Below, piece by piece: positions 1 through 12,182 of a stretch of 64,000 nucleotides of DNA; within the stretch, counting starts at the first letter, position 1, and every line of letters begins with the position of its first letter. The stretch spans positions 14,285,648 to 14,349,647 of the forward strand of contig NC_080045.1 in the NCBI RefSeq assembly GCF_012489685.1. The letters are read 5' to 3'. Source of the DNA: Lotus japonicus. Lineage: Eukaryota > Streptophyta > Magnoliopsida > Fabales > Fabaceae. Below the pieces are notes generated by a model. That model made no database searches and was not told the origin of the DNA. It saw only the letters and a program-made list of their open reading frames with translations. The translations under genes and the position numbers were made by a program.

Positions 1-1073
1 ATCCTGGTTCACTTGATAAATCACTCAAGCTACTCCAGTCCACCCGTTAAGGTGATTTCTTCCTTCTTAGAATGAAGGAAATCCACTAATCAGGTAAGAG
101 TTACAACTGCACTTGAAACCTTCAAGTGACTAACAATTACACTGACTTAGCTCACACTAAGATTCACTCTCTTAGTCTTCTCTAGGATCCGATCAACCTT
201 GATCTCCTAAAGGAAAACTATACAACTGTATATGAAGTTCTTGTTTACAAAGAAAGTGCTTCTAAAAAGCTTATAGTAAACACAATGAAATTCAGGATGA
301 AAGAAAGCTTAGAAGAATTTGAATTTGTCTTGCGCGTATGTGAATGCTTCTAGCCGCTTCTTTCAGTCTTCAGCCTCTTATATACTCCAAGGATTAGGGT
401 TGAACGTTGCACGGGAAATGCTACCGTTGGAGGGCAGTTCTGGAAATTCCAGCTTCTGCTATGGCTGAGAACGTTAGGTAGGTCGTCAGGATGGTACAGT
501 TGCTTTTGTACTTGGATAGTGACATGACCTTTAAACCTAGGAGACTTCTGATCAGGGGAATGCTTCATGTTGGAACTTGTGAAGCCGGTTGATCAGAGTC
601 AGAGGGAAAGCACAGATCCTCTGACCATTGTATCTTCTGATTCTGAACTCAGAGGGAAGTACATGGTCTTCAGAGTTTCTTGCTTCTGGACTTCAGAGTT
701 TCCACTATTCAGCTTCTGTATCTTCAGAGTCTTCTACACCATCAGAACATCTGAACCTTCAGTGTTTCTAGGTTATCAGAACTTCTGGATCTTCAGAGCT
801 TCTAGTGACTGAGTCCACATCAGAGTTTGTGTAGCTTCAGAACTTCTGAAGCTTTTCCACTGTTCATGTTGAACATGGTCAATGCGAAAGCGTTGCTTGG
901 GTCACTCTTTAAGCACAGTGCTTCTGATTTGTGTGAGATTGAATAGAGGTCAGAGCCTGTAAATAGGACACTCAGAAAAACACGTTAGAGTACCACAATT
1001 GTTCATATCAAAAGGTTAACATGTAATCATCAAAACATAGAGTTGTACTACTAGATCAAAACTTGATCTTACA
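1..1073 (-). mobile_element. SIRE-type Ty1/copia LTR, partial
   Basis: Read on the minus strand this begins TGTAAGATCAAGTTTTGATC at 1073, the typical start of legume SIRE/Maximus-type copia LTRs, and runs off the left edge of the window. It is rich in short degenerate units of the CTTCAGAACTTCTG kind (about 590-860), also usual for these LTRs. The envelope-like pseudogene of the same element type lies at 2464-3262 in the same orientation, so this is probably the 3' LTR. The polypurine tract expected just right of 1073 is not recognisable. Short open frames inside it are not genes. Confidence 0.55.
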
Positions 1074-1093
1074 ATAACATCATATAATGAACT

Positions 1094-2409
1094 ATTAAAC
1101 AGATGTAAATTAAATATAATTCATATATAACAGGTTCTGCAACTATTATACAAAAACTGGATTCTTCCTAATTTTCCCCAAAAACTCGTCATCTCTCTGC
1201 ACCACCATACATTCTAATTAAGGATTAATGCTAATCCACATAATATAAGGAAAAAAATGAAGAGCTTCCAAACTCTCCTCGATTTATTTTGCGGAGCGCC
1301 CGAAAATTGGGAGTAGCTAACCCTCATTCTTCTCTCTCAAACCTTCTTACCCCCCCCCCCTCATGCGCGCGCTACCGCGCGCACCAATACCTACATGCGC
1401 CACCTCCCTCGCGTGCAACCCTCACCATGGCCGCGCACCACCGCGCCTTGCGCATCACCACGCGTGCGCACCCCATCTTTTTTCGAAAACAACATTTGCA
1501 CCTAAAATGACTCATTTTATTCAAAACGGTTATAAATTGTACAGCAACCTAGGCGAATTTTTAAATACCTCAAATACACTCAGAAAAATCCAATATTTTT
1601 ATCTTGGTTCCCTATACACGTTTTGTAAATCCCAGTAAATTTTCAAGTCGAAATTCGAAGTACAAAATTCAGGAAACATCTAACACTAACAGCAGTCCAT
1701 GAGAAACGAGACAGCTTAACCTATCCTAACTAAAACGCATATAACTTGAGCTACAGACGTCGGAATGACGTGAAACCAGCGGAAAAAGTTTTATAACAGA
1801 AAGGGGTACAACTTTTATGAAGACTACTTTTTCAAATTCGGTCATTAACACAGCTCAAAATAGGGTTCAAGAGCTCGTAAATTTCTGCAGCCTCATGCGC
1901 GGCGCGCTACCCCCTCTCTTCCACCCACAATTCATAACCCTAAATTCAACTATCCACCTTCAGTTTAGAAAAAATTGAATCCTAGGGTTCCTAAATCAGG
2001 CTTTCTATCATTATCCACTATCATACCAATCCAGAGAACATGAATTCAAACCCTTATCTCTTGAAGATCAAATTCTTGGTTTTCTTCTCTTTTCTCACTT
2101 TCTCTCTTTCACGCTTCTTTTCTTCTGCTCTGCTAACTCCTCCAATTCTCAAATTCTGATTTCTCTCTTTCTATTTCACTCCTAACCCTAAAATAGTCTT
2201 ATAATGGGCCCCACTCCCAACTACTCACTGAATTATCTAGTAAAATCACTTAACCACCTTATTATATAATAAAATCTCATAATCACCTTATTATATAGTA
2301 AAACCTTATTATATAGTAAAATCACCTATTTATTCAAATCACTATATAACCTAATAATAATTAAAATAAATTAATAAATATTCTACTAATCGGAAAATGG
2401 GGTGTTACA
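1094..2409 (-). mobile_element. Ty3/gypsy-type LTR, probably solo
   Basis: On the minus strand the right end reads TGTAACACCCCATTTTCCG, the start of many plant gypsy LTRs. Inside are an AT-rich part (2220-2400), a C-run followed by a GCGCGC-rich stretch (about 1350-1380), and a segment at 1735-1860 like that in many gypsy LTRs. It separates the copia LTR at the left edge from the copia envelope-like relic on the right, so it inserted into that element. The left end is uncertain: GAACT occurs at 1089-1093 and again at 2410-2414 as a possible TSD, but no TG follows the left copy. A TG at 1138 is an alternative end without a matching TSD. No internal gypsy region was seen. Confidence 0.5.
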
Positions 2410-2463
2410 GAACTCCTTTCTTGCTTTAGGCTTCATCTAGCTTCACAATATCTGGATGCTGAC

Positions 2464-3262
2464 TCAGGATGATCTCAGTAAGCAGACATGAAAGGCTATA
2501 TTCATCTTCGCAGCATAGGTGTCAGCATGCTTGGTTTGATCAAATACATAAGCACCAAAATCAAGTTTGCCTTTTATGCTTATTAGAAAAATAAGCCTAG
2601 CCAACTGCATAGTGATTCCATAAGTATGATTCGAAGGTGACCAATTTGCTGCACCAATCCTATTTAGAATAACATACTTTACACTGAGACTTGCATTGGT
2701 GACAGTCTTCATCAACCCTGCATCTTCAAGAAAATCCATAATTTCCTTGCATTCGAGAGCCTCTTGACTAAGCTCTCTTTCACGAGCAATCCTCCTTTGA
2801 TAAACATATTTCCATTTCTAAACACTTGCCTTAGAATGGAAAGGCACATTATCCAGGGGAGCAGGGGGTACATTCACATGAACTCTCTTTCCTCCAGCAC
2901 ATCATCTTCAGCATTTGTCTCTGTGTCACTCACAACAACATGCTTTCTTTTCAAACTCCTCTTCTTGGAGGGATGGCTCTCCATCGTCCCTTTCTTCTTT
3001 TTCATCTTCTCCTTAGGAGTAACAACAACAGCCTTGGTTGTCCTTGGAGAACGGCGAGGAGCTTTCACAACCTTTTCTTTCTTCATCTTCTTAAGTCTTT
3101 CAACAAAACTTCCACGAACACTCTTGGTCACAAGAATGTCATCATCAGACTCAGTTTCTTCTACCACATCCAACACTGGAATCACATCTTCCTGAGAAAT
3201 CTTGTCATGCTCTTCAGTGTGAGAGTCAGAGGAAGAATCTCCACCTGAATGTGATGTTGCGT
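2464..3262 (-). pseudogene. SIRE-type copia envelope-like ORF relic
   Basis: The upstream part (about 3262-2878) encodes a Ser/Asp/Glu-rich then Lys/Arg-rich stretch containing RRSPRTTKAVVV. The downstream part has WKYVYQRRIARERELSQEAL, NRIGAANWSPSNH and KLDFGAYVFDQTKHADTYA. These match the putative plant transposon protein / envelope-like ORF found after pol in SIRE-type Ty1/copia elements. The frame breaks near 2878, there is a TAG at 2818-2820, and the protein has no recognisable 3' completion, so it is dead. It lies in the same orientation as the copia LTR at the left edge. The functional role of the family is unknown; viral envelope function has been proposed but not shown. Confidence 0.68.
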
Positions 3263-4273
3263 TTCAAATATGTTGTCCTCTGCAGGCCTTCAAACATCAT
3301 ACCTTCACTTCCCTAGTAAGCTCTACCATTGTAATAGATATAATTACTTGATTCATCTTCAGGATTTCAGAAGCAGCTCAACAAGGCTTTTATTCGAATG
3401 GATGTTTAGTTTTTGGAGTGTGATCAAAATGAGTTCACAACATCATTTTATAAGCTCTGAATCCCAATAAATTCGTTTCTTCTTACGCGCATTCATTATT
3501 GTTCCCCTGACAATGAATTCGCCTCCTTTAATGTGAATGTTGTGGAATCGTTGAGGACCACATGCATTCAATGTGTGTCCTGTTCCTACATGGATTTGCC
3601 AAGTATCAAGCGCATGCAATGTCTTGTCACTTGCAAAAGCTGCAGCCTAGGGAAGGGACAGACACGTGTATGATACGCCCAGTTCCAAGCGAATGCATGT
3701 GTGATTTGCCTAGTCTCAAGCGAATGCTCCTTGGGATTCACGTGGAGTGATATGAATCCCACCTCCTTTGCCACATAGATTCCCAGCTGGCCAAATTCAC
3801 CTCATTTGTGTACATAACATTTTGTTTACCCTTTTTGGTGATCAATTTTTTTTCGCATTATTCAAATTTTTTGCTTCTGTCCATTATAATTTTGGCGTTA
3901 TAGTATTTCTCTATCATGTACCAAACATGCTCGTAATCTTTTCAAACTCAGCCCCGCCGCTTCTTTTCATTATTTGCAAGTATATCACTGAAAATGTTTG
4001 GTAGACACACAACGAGTGTAGATACATATCCACAGTAAATAGAAAAGTAATGAATATGATATATGATGTGATGTGATATGAAAAAAATGTTAAATAAAAG
4101 CTAGCTAGGTTTATTTGAGGTGTTGTCGTGTTTGGTGGGAACATATCATAATTGTTAGGTGTTAGTTGATATCTAGACAAATCAAGCCACTGTTATAGTA
4201 ATTCAGAAAGGAAAATCCTATGAATCAGTTCACAATATTATTGATATTAACATTTTGAAGAGAAAGTCTCATC
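3263..4273. other. Spacer with weak direct repeats
   Basis: No gene seen. At about 3590-3735 three related units recur, each with GCC(A/T/C)AG..CAAGCG(A/C)ATGC (for example 3677-3697 and 3707-3727). The rest is AT-rich and probably includes the 3' flank of the MYB gene. Confidence 0.4.
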
Positions 4274-5319
4274 TTAATTCATGTCCCACAAGTAACCTGA
4301 ATAATCCCATATATTATAACAGCTCTCTGCAAACTCTTGAGAGTTATCGCAATCATGTTCTCGTTCTTTCTCTCCAAATCCATTTTGCAATTCTGTTATC
4401 CAATCAAATATCCTAGCTTCATACGGTGAGCTTCTCAATTCCCAATCTGATAAGGGAAAAGTGTCAATGGATCTTTCCTTAGATTCCCACTCACTGTCTT
4501 CACTGTAAACTTTAACATGGTTGCAATCCTCGGAAATCATATTAGTGATGCTTTTCTGGTTGAAATCTTGTGCTGTGTTTTCTAATTCATACTTCAACTC
4601 ACCTAGTAATTATGATCATGAAACTAATGTAAGTTGATGTGAATAACAAGTAAACAAAAATACATGTGTGTAAGAAATAGCAAATTGCACCTTCTTGTTG
4701 AACTTCTGCTCTTTTTCTTAAATGGGTTCTCCAGTAGTTCTTTATTTCATTGTCTGTTCGTCCTGGAAGCCTTCGAGCAATTTTCGACCACCTAGATTCA
4801 TTGTACTAAAGTTACATATTTGAAAAGTTCTGGTTATAATATACTGATTCCTACACTCAGGGACAGAACCATAAATATTGAGTAAGGGGACTAATTACAA
4901 ATATACTGATTACTAGTAAGAGAAGAATCTCACTTGTTACCCCATCGCTGCTGAAGGTGGACAATTAGTTGTTCTTCTTCAACACTAAAAGGGCCATGCT
5001 TGAGATTTGGACGAAGATAGTTCATCCACCTTAACCTGCAGCTTTTACCACTTCTCCTAAGGCCTATAAAAATAAAAAATCATGTTTTACCATTTCTGAC
5101 GCATGCACAAAATATTGAGGCTCAATATCAAAATTGAACATTAATTTTCTTATTATTTATGAATTTATTTATATGCATACCAGCTACTTTGGCCAGGGAA
5201 TCCCACCTACGTTCCCCAAGACGGGTCACAAAGCTGATCAATTGCTCATCTTCCTCTTGGAGCCAAGTCCCTTTACGCAAATGTTCTCCTTGCATGGCTA
5301 TTTGATATTTGTATGTCAT
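4274..5319 (-). CDS. R2R3-MYB transcription factor
   Basis: Four exons on the minus strand: 5319-5181, 5063-4934, 4791-4691 and 4602-4274, all with GT-AG borders and matching phases, giving 232 aa. R2 (residues about 13-63) runs from [18 protein letters not shown] through the split codon at 5181/5063 into [20 protein letters not shown]3 (about 64-114) has [12 protein letters not shown] and [20 protein letters not shown]. The regular Trp spacing of both repeats is intact, and the [11 protein letters not shown] recognition helix of R3 is perfect. The C-terminus is acidic and ends in GYLWDMN. It should be a nuclear DNA-binding protein. The repeats most resemble plant MYB27/MYB48/MYB59-type proteins, so no symbol is given. 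The last intron, just after the MYB domain, is an addition to the usual three-exon pattern. An alternative start is the Met at residue 9. Confidence 0.88.
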
Positions 5320-5356
5320 GTTCCCACGTTCATGAAGAGGCTATTAAGGCCACACA

Positions 5357-5362
5357 TATATA
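5357..5362 (-). promoter_or_regulatory. Possible TATA box of the MYB gene
   Basis: TATATA within GTATATATGTG on the minus strand, about 38 bases before the start codon at 5319. If used, the 5' leader would be very short, so transcription may instead start farther upstream. Confidence 0.3.
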
Positions 5363-5699
5363 CATACACATAAAGTGTAAGAGATGACAATAGGCAAATC
5401 ATAAAACATTAAGTGTTGGAAAAGTGAAATGGAGATGACCAGAAAAACTCACAAGGTGCGAGAGGTGGATAATATTTCTAATGAGTGTGCGGAACCCCAC
5501 CAGCTATCGGCTTAACAATTAATAAATAAACAATTTAATCCTATTTAGTGTCTCATTTTCATTCTCAGTTCCACTAATAAAATTGTGCTAGACTATAACC
5601 CTTAAATGAGTGGTTTTTGAATGTCATGACACAATTAAATTGGTGAAGCAGGGAGACACCAAATGTGGACAGAGGATGAGGATTTTGGTTTAATATAGT

Positions 5700-6230
5700 A
5701 ATATGAAACTATCTCTTTCGCCCGGTCCAAATTGCGATAAGGTCCAATAGCATCTCCTCCAGTCCAAAGGTTTTGCAACCAAGCTAGTACCACGATGGCA
5801 GCTCGAGTACTCAGCTATGAAATATTTTGTCCCGGTGTAGGCCGAGCAGTTCGTTATGAATTACTAAATGAGACATTGTAAGGTTACTCAAAAGAAACCA
5901 TCATCGCGAAAGACCTTCTTCAAGATTTTCTAAAGACTACAAGTCACCAACACGACGAACACCAAACTTATAAATACATGTTTAGTCATTTATACATAAG
6001 CACTAGTTATTATCCAAACTTTGAATTCTTAGATTTGAGATTCTCTCATAGCTCGTTCACTGACTTGAGCGTTGGAGTGGCTTTTGCAGGTACATTCCCC
6101 CGCCATGTAAATACAGCATGTGTCAGACAAGCCTTTTCAGACCACGAATCATCGGCTGATACGAAAAAAGTAGCATTAATCTCAACTCAGGAAGAAAAGT
6201 ATGAAACTTAATAATTAGGTCATTCATTCC
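5700..6230 (+). mobile_element. LTR-like relic
   Basis: Contains a TATAAATA box (about 5969-5976) followed about 90-115 bases later by TCACTGACTTGAGCGTTGGAGTGGCTTTTGCAGG (about 6057-6090), a phrase common to the R/U5 part of plant Ty3/gypsy LTRs. No ends, TSD, PBS or PPT could be fixed. The open frame starting at 5978 runs through this conserved LTR phrase and is not judged to be a gene. Confidence 0.4.
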
Positions 6231-7502
6231 TCTAGGACTAGATACACTGTCTATGATATGAGTATTCTAGGCATCAGCAAACCTGGCCTTTTGTGCAAAG
6301 AGTCTCCTTCACATGCCTCTACTTCAGCAACAACTAGTTCGATGTAGAGCTTATGATTATTGATGTATATCTTTTTGTAGTCATTGTAGTCTTAAAACAA
6401 GATATGGATGTTTATTGCATAAAAAAATAAAATGTGAAAAAGAAGGGGATGCAATTGATAATTTAATAAAACTGAGATTACATGCTTGAAGAGAAAAAGA
6501 TAAAGGATAGGATAGGATTTTGGTTGAGGAAACCAATTCATGTATATATCATTATATCCATTAAGATTTTCCTAGCTTTTATTCAGATACACCAGAAGGG
6601 ATTGAACTTCATCAACTCTGCAGACATGAGCAAGAAATGGGCTCCAATTGATGTTGTCAGCAGGACATCAATCACTTCTTTATTCTTCTCACATTTTCTT
6701 GTGATTGATTAGTATTTTCTTCGTTATACCTACTTGTCCAACTAAGTTATGTTCACTCCCCTGATTTATTTATTTGTTTTTGTTATAAACAAAAAACAGA
6801 ACAATAAGGGACAGAACCAACTACCCTAATAAGCTTGAACTAGATAGCTATCTATTAGCCTAGTAGTAAAGGGTTCATCGAATCTTTGTTCTTTGAGGTT
6901 CTTAGGAGTTAGGATGCTAATTTTGCTCCTTAACCATTGACATTCCATTCTTTAGGCAAAAAACAGTTTGCACCCACAACAGAAATCTTCTTAGCCAAGC
7001 ACGAAATGCACTCTTGCAAGTTGCAAGTTGCAAGAAGTTCTGCCATAAGTGCTGCAAAAAATTTCCTTGCACTTGAATTTCTATTCCTTTAGCCCACAGA
7101 GTATGGTGAGGGCATGATCATCACAGTTGGAGATTTTGGATATATGGGCCGGGGTCTGCTTGGTTATATATGATTTTGAACCATATTGCCCTTTTCCCTT
7201 AGAAACTCTATACCTGCTGTACAAGGTTTGGAATACCAGAGAATAGAGAAATTATGATTATGATCATCATGAATAAGTCAGTGCTAAGCAAATTTCACTT
7301 GAAAATATTGAAGGGGTCCAGAACTAGGATATACTAAGAAAATCCAATAATTTTCCCTATTTTGAAATAAAAAGAATATCACCAATAGGAATTAGAGGTA
7401 AAGGAAAACGCAGACACCACACAAATGCATTCTATTAGACCATAATTCCATGCACAACTTTTTTCTACAATGATAACTTATTGTATAACAGTCTTTATGA
7501 CT

Positions 7503-7565
7503 AAATGGTTACCTTCATTTTTTTATTTAATTTTTTTTTTTTGAAAGAAAATGGTTACCTTCATT
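7503..7565. repeat. Short T-rich insert flanked by 17 bp TSD
   Basis: AAATGGTTACCTTCATT occurs at 7503-7519 and again at 7549-7565, enclosing 29 bases that are almost only T with a GAAAG end. This is what a severely 5'-truncated retroposon (poly-A tail on the minus strand) leaves behind. Confidence 0.55.
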
Positions 7566-8533
7566 ATTCTAGCAACAAAGTTGAACTTCATTATACACAG
7601 TGTAATGATTAATAAATAATAATCATTACATTCTCATTTACTCTTGCTCTGATACTAGTTCAAAACAGTTTCGGAAAGAGATGCTTGCATTGAATTACTA
7701 GAATCATAGACAATACAAATCCTTTTTGCCAAATACGGCTCCAAACCAACAGGTCCTACTTCTACCCAAACTGAATCTGAAAACAAATATGCAAAGCTTT
7801 GACATAAAGTCTGGAGCCTAATTGGTATGTGAGAAGTATCTGGTCTTATTTGAAAACTGACAACCTACAAAAGATCTAGCCAAAATCCAGAACCACATCA
7901 TGGAAGTAGGACTAAGTTTTACAGTGCGTCTCTATGACTACCTGTGAGAAAGCTAGTTCTCGTCAAAGCTGGAGCGCCCACCAGAGACAGTTTCTTTATC
8001 AATTATGGTAATATGGCACTTTTCAACGTACTGCTAATTTATCAAGTAAAATTAATCTGATTCACTTACAAAATTATTCAGCTTTCTTAAATTAAAATCT
8101 CCCTATTTGGCAAAGCTCATAAATTTTACCTAATATTATAAATGAGTAAAAATCTGTGTTGTTAATAATTCTCATATGCTCCTTTGCAAAGTACTGTCAT
8201 TTTGTGTAAAAGCGAGAATAAAAAATAGGATAAAGAAAAGAAACTTTCTGCATTTCTTTTTGTAAAAAGGGAAAAATACAAGAAAGCTTTTCAAGGAACA
8301 TTCTTACTCATCAGACATAGCTAACAGCTTCCAATAAGTTACATTAATCACTTCTTTCTTCAAATTGCTAATTATCCAAACTGAGATAATAAGATAGAAG
8401 AGTAGAAAAAAAAATGGTATGAAAAACAAAAGAAATCAATAAATAATGGCACCAAAATAGAAAAGAGGAGCACGTTAATGACCCTTCACCTATTTAATTC
8501 ACACTTTGCAGTTGAGGCAGTAAACTAACAACA

Positions 8534-11500
8534 CTAATCTGTAACCATATCCTCCACCCCGTTCTGTGCAGCAGCTTCTGCCAGTCTCTTCCAATTCAGT
8601 TCCCGCTGCTCAGCCATTTCTTTGGCTTTAGCCTGTTTCTCTTCATGCTGCCTCTGGCACTCTTCAAACAATTCCGCATCCATTTCCATGAACATTTTAC
8701 GAACATTCACAGTCAGCCCGTGAACTGCTTGGTGCCAATGAGACTCGATGTTTTTCTCAAACGCCTCAAATATTATTGGTAATATCACAGTCCTATTTTG
8801 AGCGATTAAGCTCACAATGTGCTCATTATTCCACAAAAAGAGGGCTCTCTCTGCAACCTGCATAGAAAGTTTGCCTCAGCAAAGACATCGGGAATATTTA
8901 TACAAATTAACTAAAACAGCAAACAAATTTCAGTTCTACAGATCAAGATTACAACCCAATAAGCTGATTAAAAAGATTTGACAATTAATATTTGTGACAT
9001 GTAGACCACAGTCGGAAGCCATTTAGACATTGTACTCTCAAATTGAATTCAACCTAACTCAATCCTATATTGACAAAAACCAAATCTTAGACTTATTATG
9101 GTGGTTCACCAATGGGTGTATTTTAGAGGGGTATGTGCATTGGCATGTAGAGATGAATAAGTTCTATCAGTTCATAACCTTCACTTGTTTGCTCAGGATT
9201 ATGAATAAATAGGTTTTCTCCTTCCATTTTCTTCAAAGGTCCTGGAAGTACAATATTCATCCAACAATGCAAACTAAAGATTTGCATAAGCCTTAGTACC
9301 ACTCACTAATTAAAAAAGCTATCAGGGCAAGCTTCCAGAATGAATATTTTCCAGGAGACTAAATTTTACACCTACAGCTGTCAAGCTAATAAAAGCATTC
9401 ACAGTACTTATCTGCATATGAAAACATCTACAAACCTATACTGCAGCTTAAAAAGTAAATAGAACACTTGTTTAATATAAGAGACTGAATCAATGCATAT
9501 GTTTAGAGGTATTGAATATAACAACAACAAAATTTACCCACTAGGTTAGATTAGCTACATGGATCAAACAACTCATTATGTCCTCTTGAGAATCATTCCC
9601 AACGATAAACCATTTTATCTACATCCTTCTTAGTGGTTTGGTGATTTGGCCTATAATAGTTATTGGTCTCCCTCTACGTCTAAATAATGAACTACCCTCC
9701 ATCAAATTATTCTCATTACTGGAATTTTTCTAAGGCTTCTCCACACATCCAAACCACTTAGAACAAAATTTTATCATCTTTTCCACAGTAGGTGCTAGCT
9801 ACCCTATTTCTCTCTTTAATGTGCTCATTCCTAATCCTATCTTGTTTTGTATTTCCATCATAACATTCTCATCGTTGAAACATTGAGATTATTTTCTTCT
9901 TTGTTTATCTCCTAGCATAAAATCTCATACAAAACCACAGGTCTTGCAGTAATAAATGAAAGAAAAAAAATGGGATCAGCTAAGCTAGGGTTTGGGTCTG
10001 CCAAGCAGTAGCTCAGCTGATCCCATTTCTTTCTTTCTTTTTTTCACATATTAGTTAATGGAAATTTAAGCTAGTTAATTTCCAAAGTAGCAGTAGAGGC
10101 TTTTTTTGCTAGAGTTGAGTTTAAGAGCGGTTTGCATATTATTGTGCTTCAAAATGAAAATTTTACCACACAACTCTAAGACATGTGTTGTTGTATGGGA
10201 TTGTACATTTGGAGATAAAGAACTAATAAGGAAATAAGCTCAATGTTACAAAGATGAGAATGTTATGTTACAATATATGAATGGACACACAAGACCATAC
10301 AAGATTAGGTATGAAGGGATTAGAGAAAAGTTAAAAGAAGGCTCATTTGCTCTTTGCCCTTGAAATCACTGGATCAATAGCACTACTTTTACTTTTATTT
10401 GGAAGTAAATGATAAAGAGCTAACATTGAATTCATATGAAAGAGTTCCTCCCAAATGATAACCAATTACATAGATTAAGCGAAATCTAGCATTAAACATA
10501 ATTAAATAGAAATCACAACCAGTTCTTAGATACTCTGTCCATTCAACCGTACAAGGATGCATAAATAAACCCTAATATAAGACAAGTGGGTGTGGAAAAT
10601 TAGCACTCTTAACGACCATCTGATCTGAAAAAACTGAAAAGGAAGCTGGGGAAACAAAACAATATTGGCTCTCTATGAATATAATGTATCATATCAATAA
10701 TCATTACATACTAATATATTACAAAGCAAGATTACTGTTATGTATAGTTAGTTAGTCGGTGGATTGTAAGTGACTAAGTGTCATAACAAATAAGGGATGT
10801 TGCCTATAAAGTAGGAAGAAGGGATGAATTGGAGAGGAGGCGGGGGGGGGGGGGGGTCTTTGGGTATCAGTTTCAGTAAGAAAAGGTAAGAAGAGTCCAG
10901 ACCTCTCGAAAGTCCTGGGGAGTTGTACTCATCTAGTTTTCTTCAAAAAAAAAAATCGGTGTTTTTCTCTTATTTCAGAGGAGTCCTATGAACTGGTATT
11001 AGAGCTCAATTCAGGCAGTGGGCTTGCTGGAGGAGATGCAGTGGCAGAACAGGGATCAGTTTGAGGTTATGTGCCAGAGTATGATGGCCCTAAAAGAGAT
11101 TATGGAAAAGGTGCTGGTGCTCAATGGAAGAGAGTAAACTCGCATAATCACAGGGGAGAGAGAAAGAAGAAGTGGTGACGGGAGGAAAAAGTGGGTGGCA
11201 AAGGCACCATAGACTCCTTTGTCATCTTCTGATGGTTTGGGATACAGAGAATGGAGGGCAAGATGTGAGCAATACGGTGTGTTGGAGGTTCCTGAAATTC
11301 AGAAATCCAAGTAGTTATTGATAGCTATGGAGGGAAAAGCCTTTGCTTGGTTGAGGCATTATACAGCGATGAAAGGGAAATAAAATTTGACATGAAGGCC
11401 AATTCTTTATGATGCTAGGTGCAGGTTTAATGATGGGAATTATGAGGATCCTTTATCAGAGCTTACACGGTTGAAAGCAAACAGACACTTTGGGACAGTA

Positions 11501-12123
11501 TTGCAAAGACTTTGATGAGTCACTGGCCACGGTTGTTGGGGAGAATTCGGTGGCATTAAGTATATTCTTGGGAAACCTTAGGAGTCACGTGGAGAAATTT
11601 CTTAGTCTACACAAACCTCAGTCTGTGCAAGAGGCCATAAGGATCAGAAGGGAGCAAGAAGAGATTCTTTTCGAACTAGCTAGACAGGAAGTGGGACAGA
11701 GGAGCTCAGGTGGTTAAGATTCTTTGAAAACAATGAAAATTGGCAGAATTCAAACAATGCTAGAGAAGTGCTTAGACTAGGAACAAATCTGACAGTAGCA
11801 TAGGGCAGAATACTATTATCAAGCCAAACAAGATGATGGCCGAGGGAACAGGAAGCAACACTAAGGGGTTAAGGCTGGTTCCTGATGGTGAATACAATGA
11901 TAGAAGAACAAAAGGGCTTTCTTTCACATGTGAAGAAAAATATAGCCCTGAGCACATTCGCAAGAACAGGACACATAAATTGAAGATTGTGAGCATGCAG
12001 CCCGTTGTGAAGGAATAGGGTAATTTCCTAGGAGTAGTCCGGTCGTAACTACTGTTAATCTTGAGGATAAGGTGAATGTTTAAGAGGGGAGTGTTGTTAG
12101 CTATAGTTGGTTAATAGTCAACA

Positions 12124-12182
<59 letters not shown>

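Larger units (their letters stand above)
5400..8280. other. Spacer between MYB and PP2A genes
   Basis: No convincing gene. About 5700-6230 looks like an LTR relic (listed separately). A short T-rich insert with a 17 bp duplication is at 7503-7565, and an exact 10 bp inverted repeat (TGTAATGATT) at 7601-7630. An open frame at 6482-6712 has no recognisable domain. The rightmost part, up to 8533, probably holds the 3' UTR of the PP2A gene. Confidence 0.45.

Noticed and set aside
1289..1638. Small Pro/His/Ala-rich open frames
   Set aside because: They arise from the GC-rich part of a gypsy LTR and overlap in two frames without domain signal.
2764..3248. Plus-strand open frames rich in Ser/Thr/Phe
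   Set aside because: Complement of the Lys/Glu-rich envelope-like relic on the minus strand.
2464..3262. True viral envelope gene
   Set aside because: It is the envelope-like ORF of a plant copia element, broken by a frameshift and a stop, with no signal peptide or fusion features seen.
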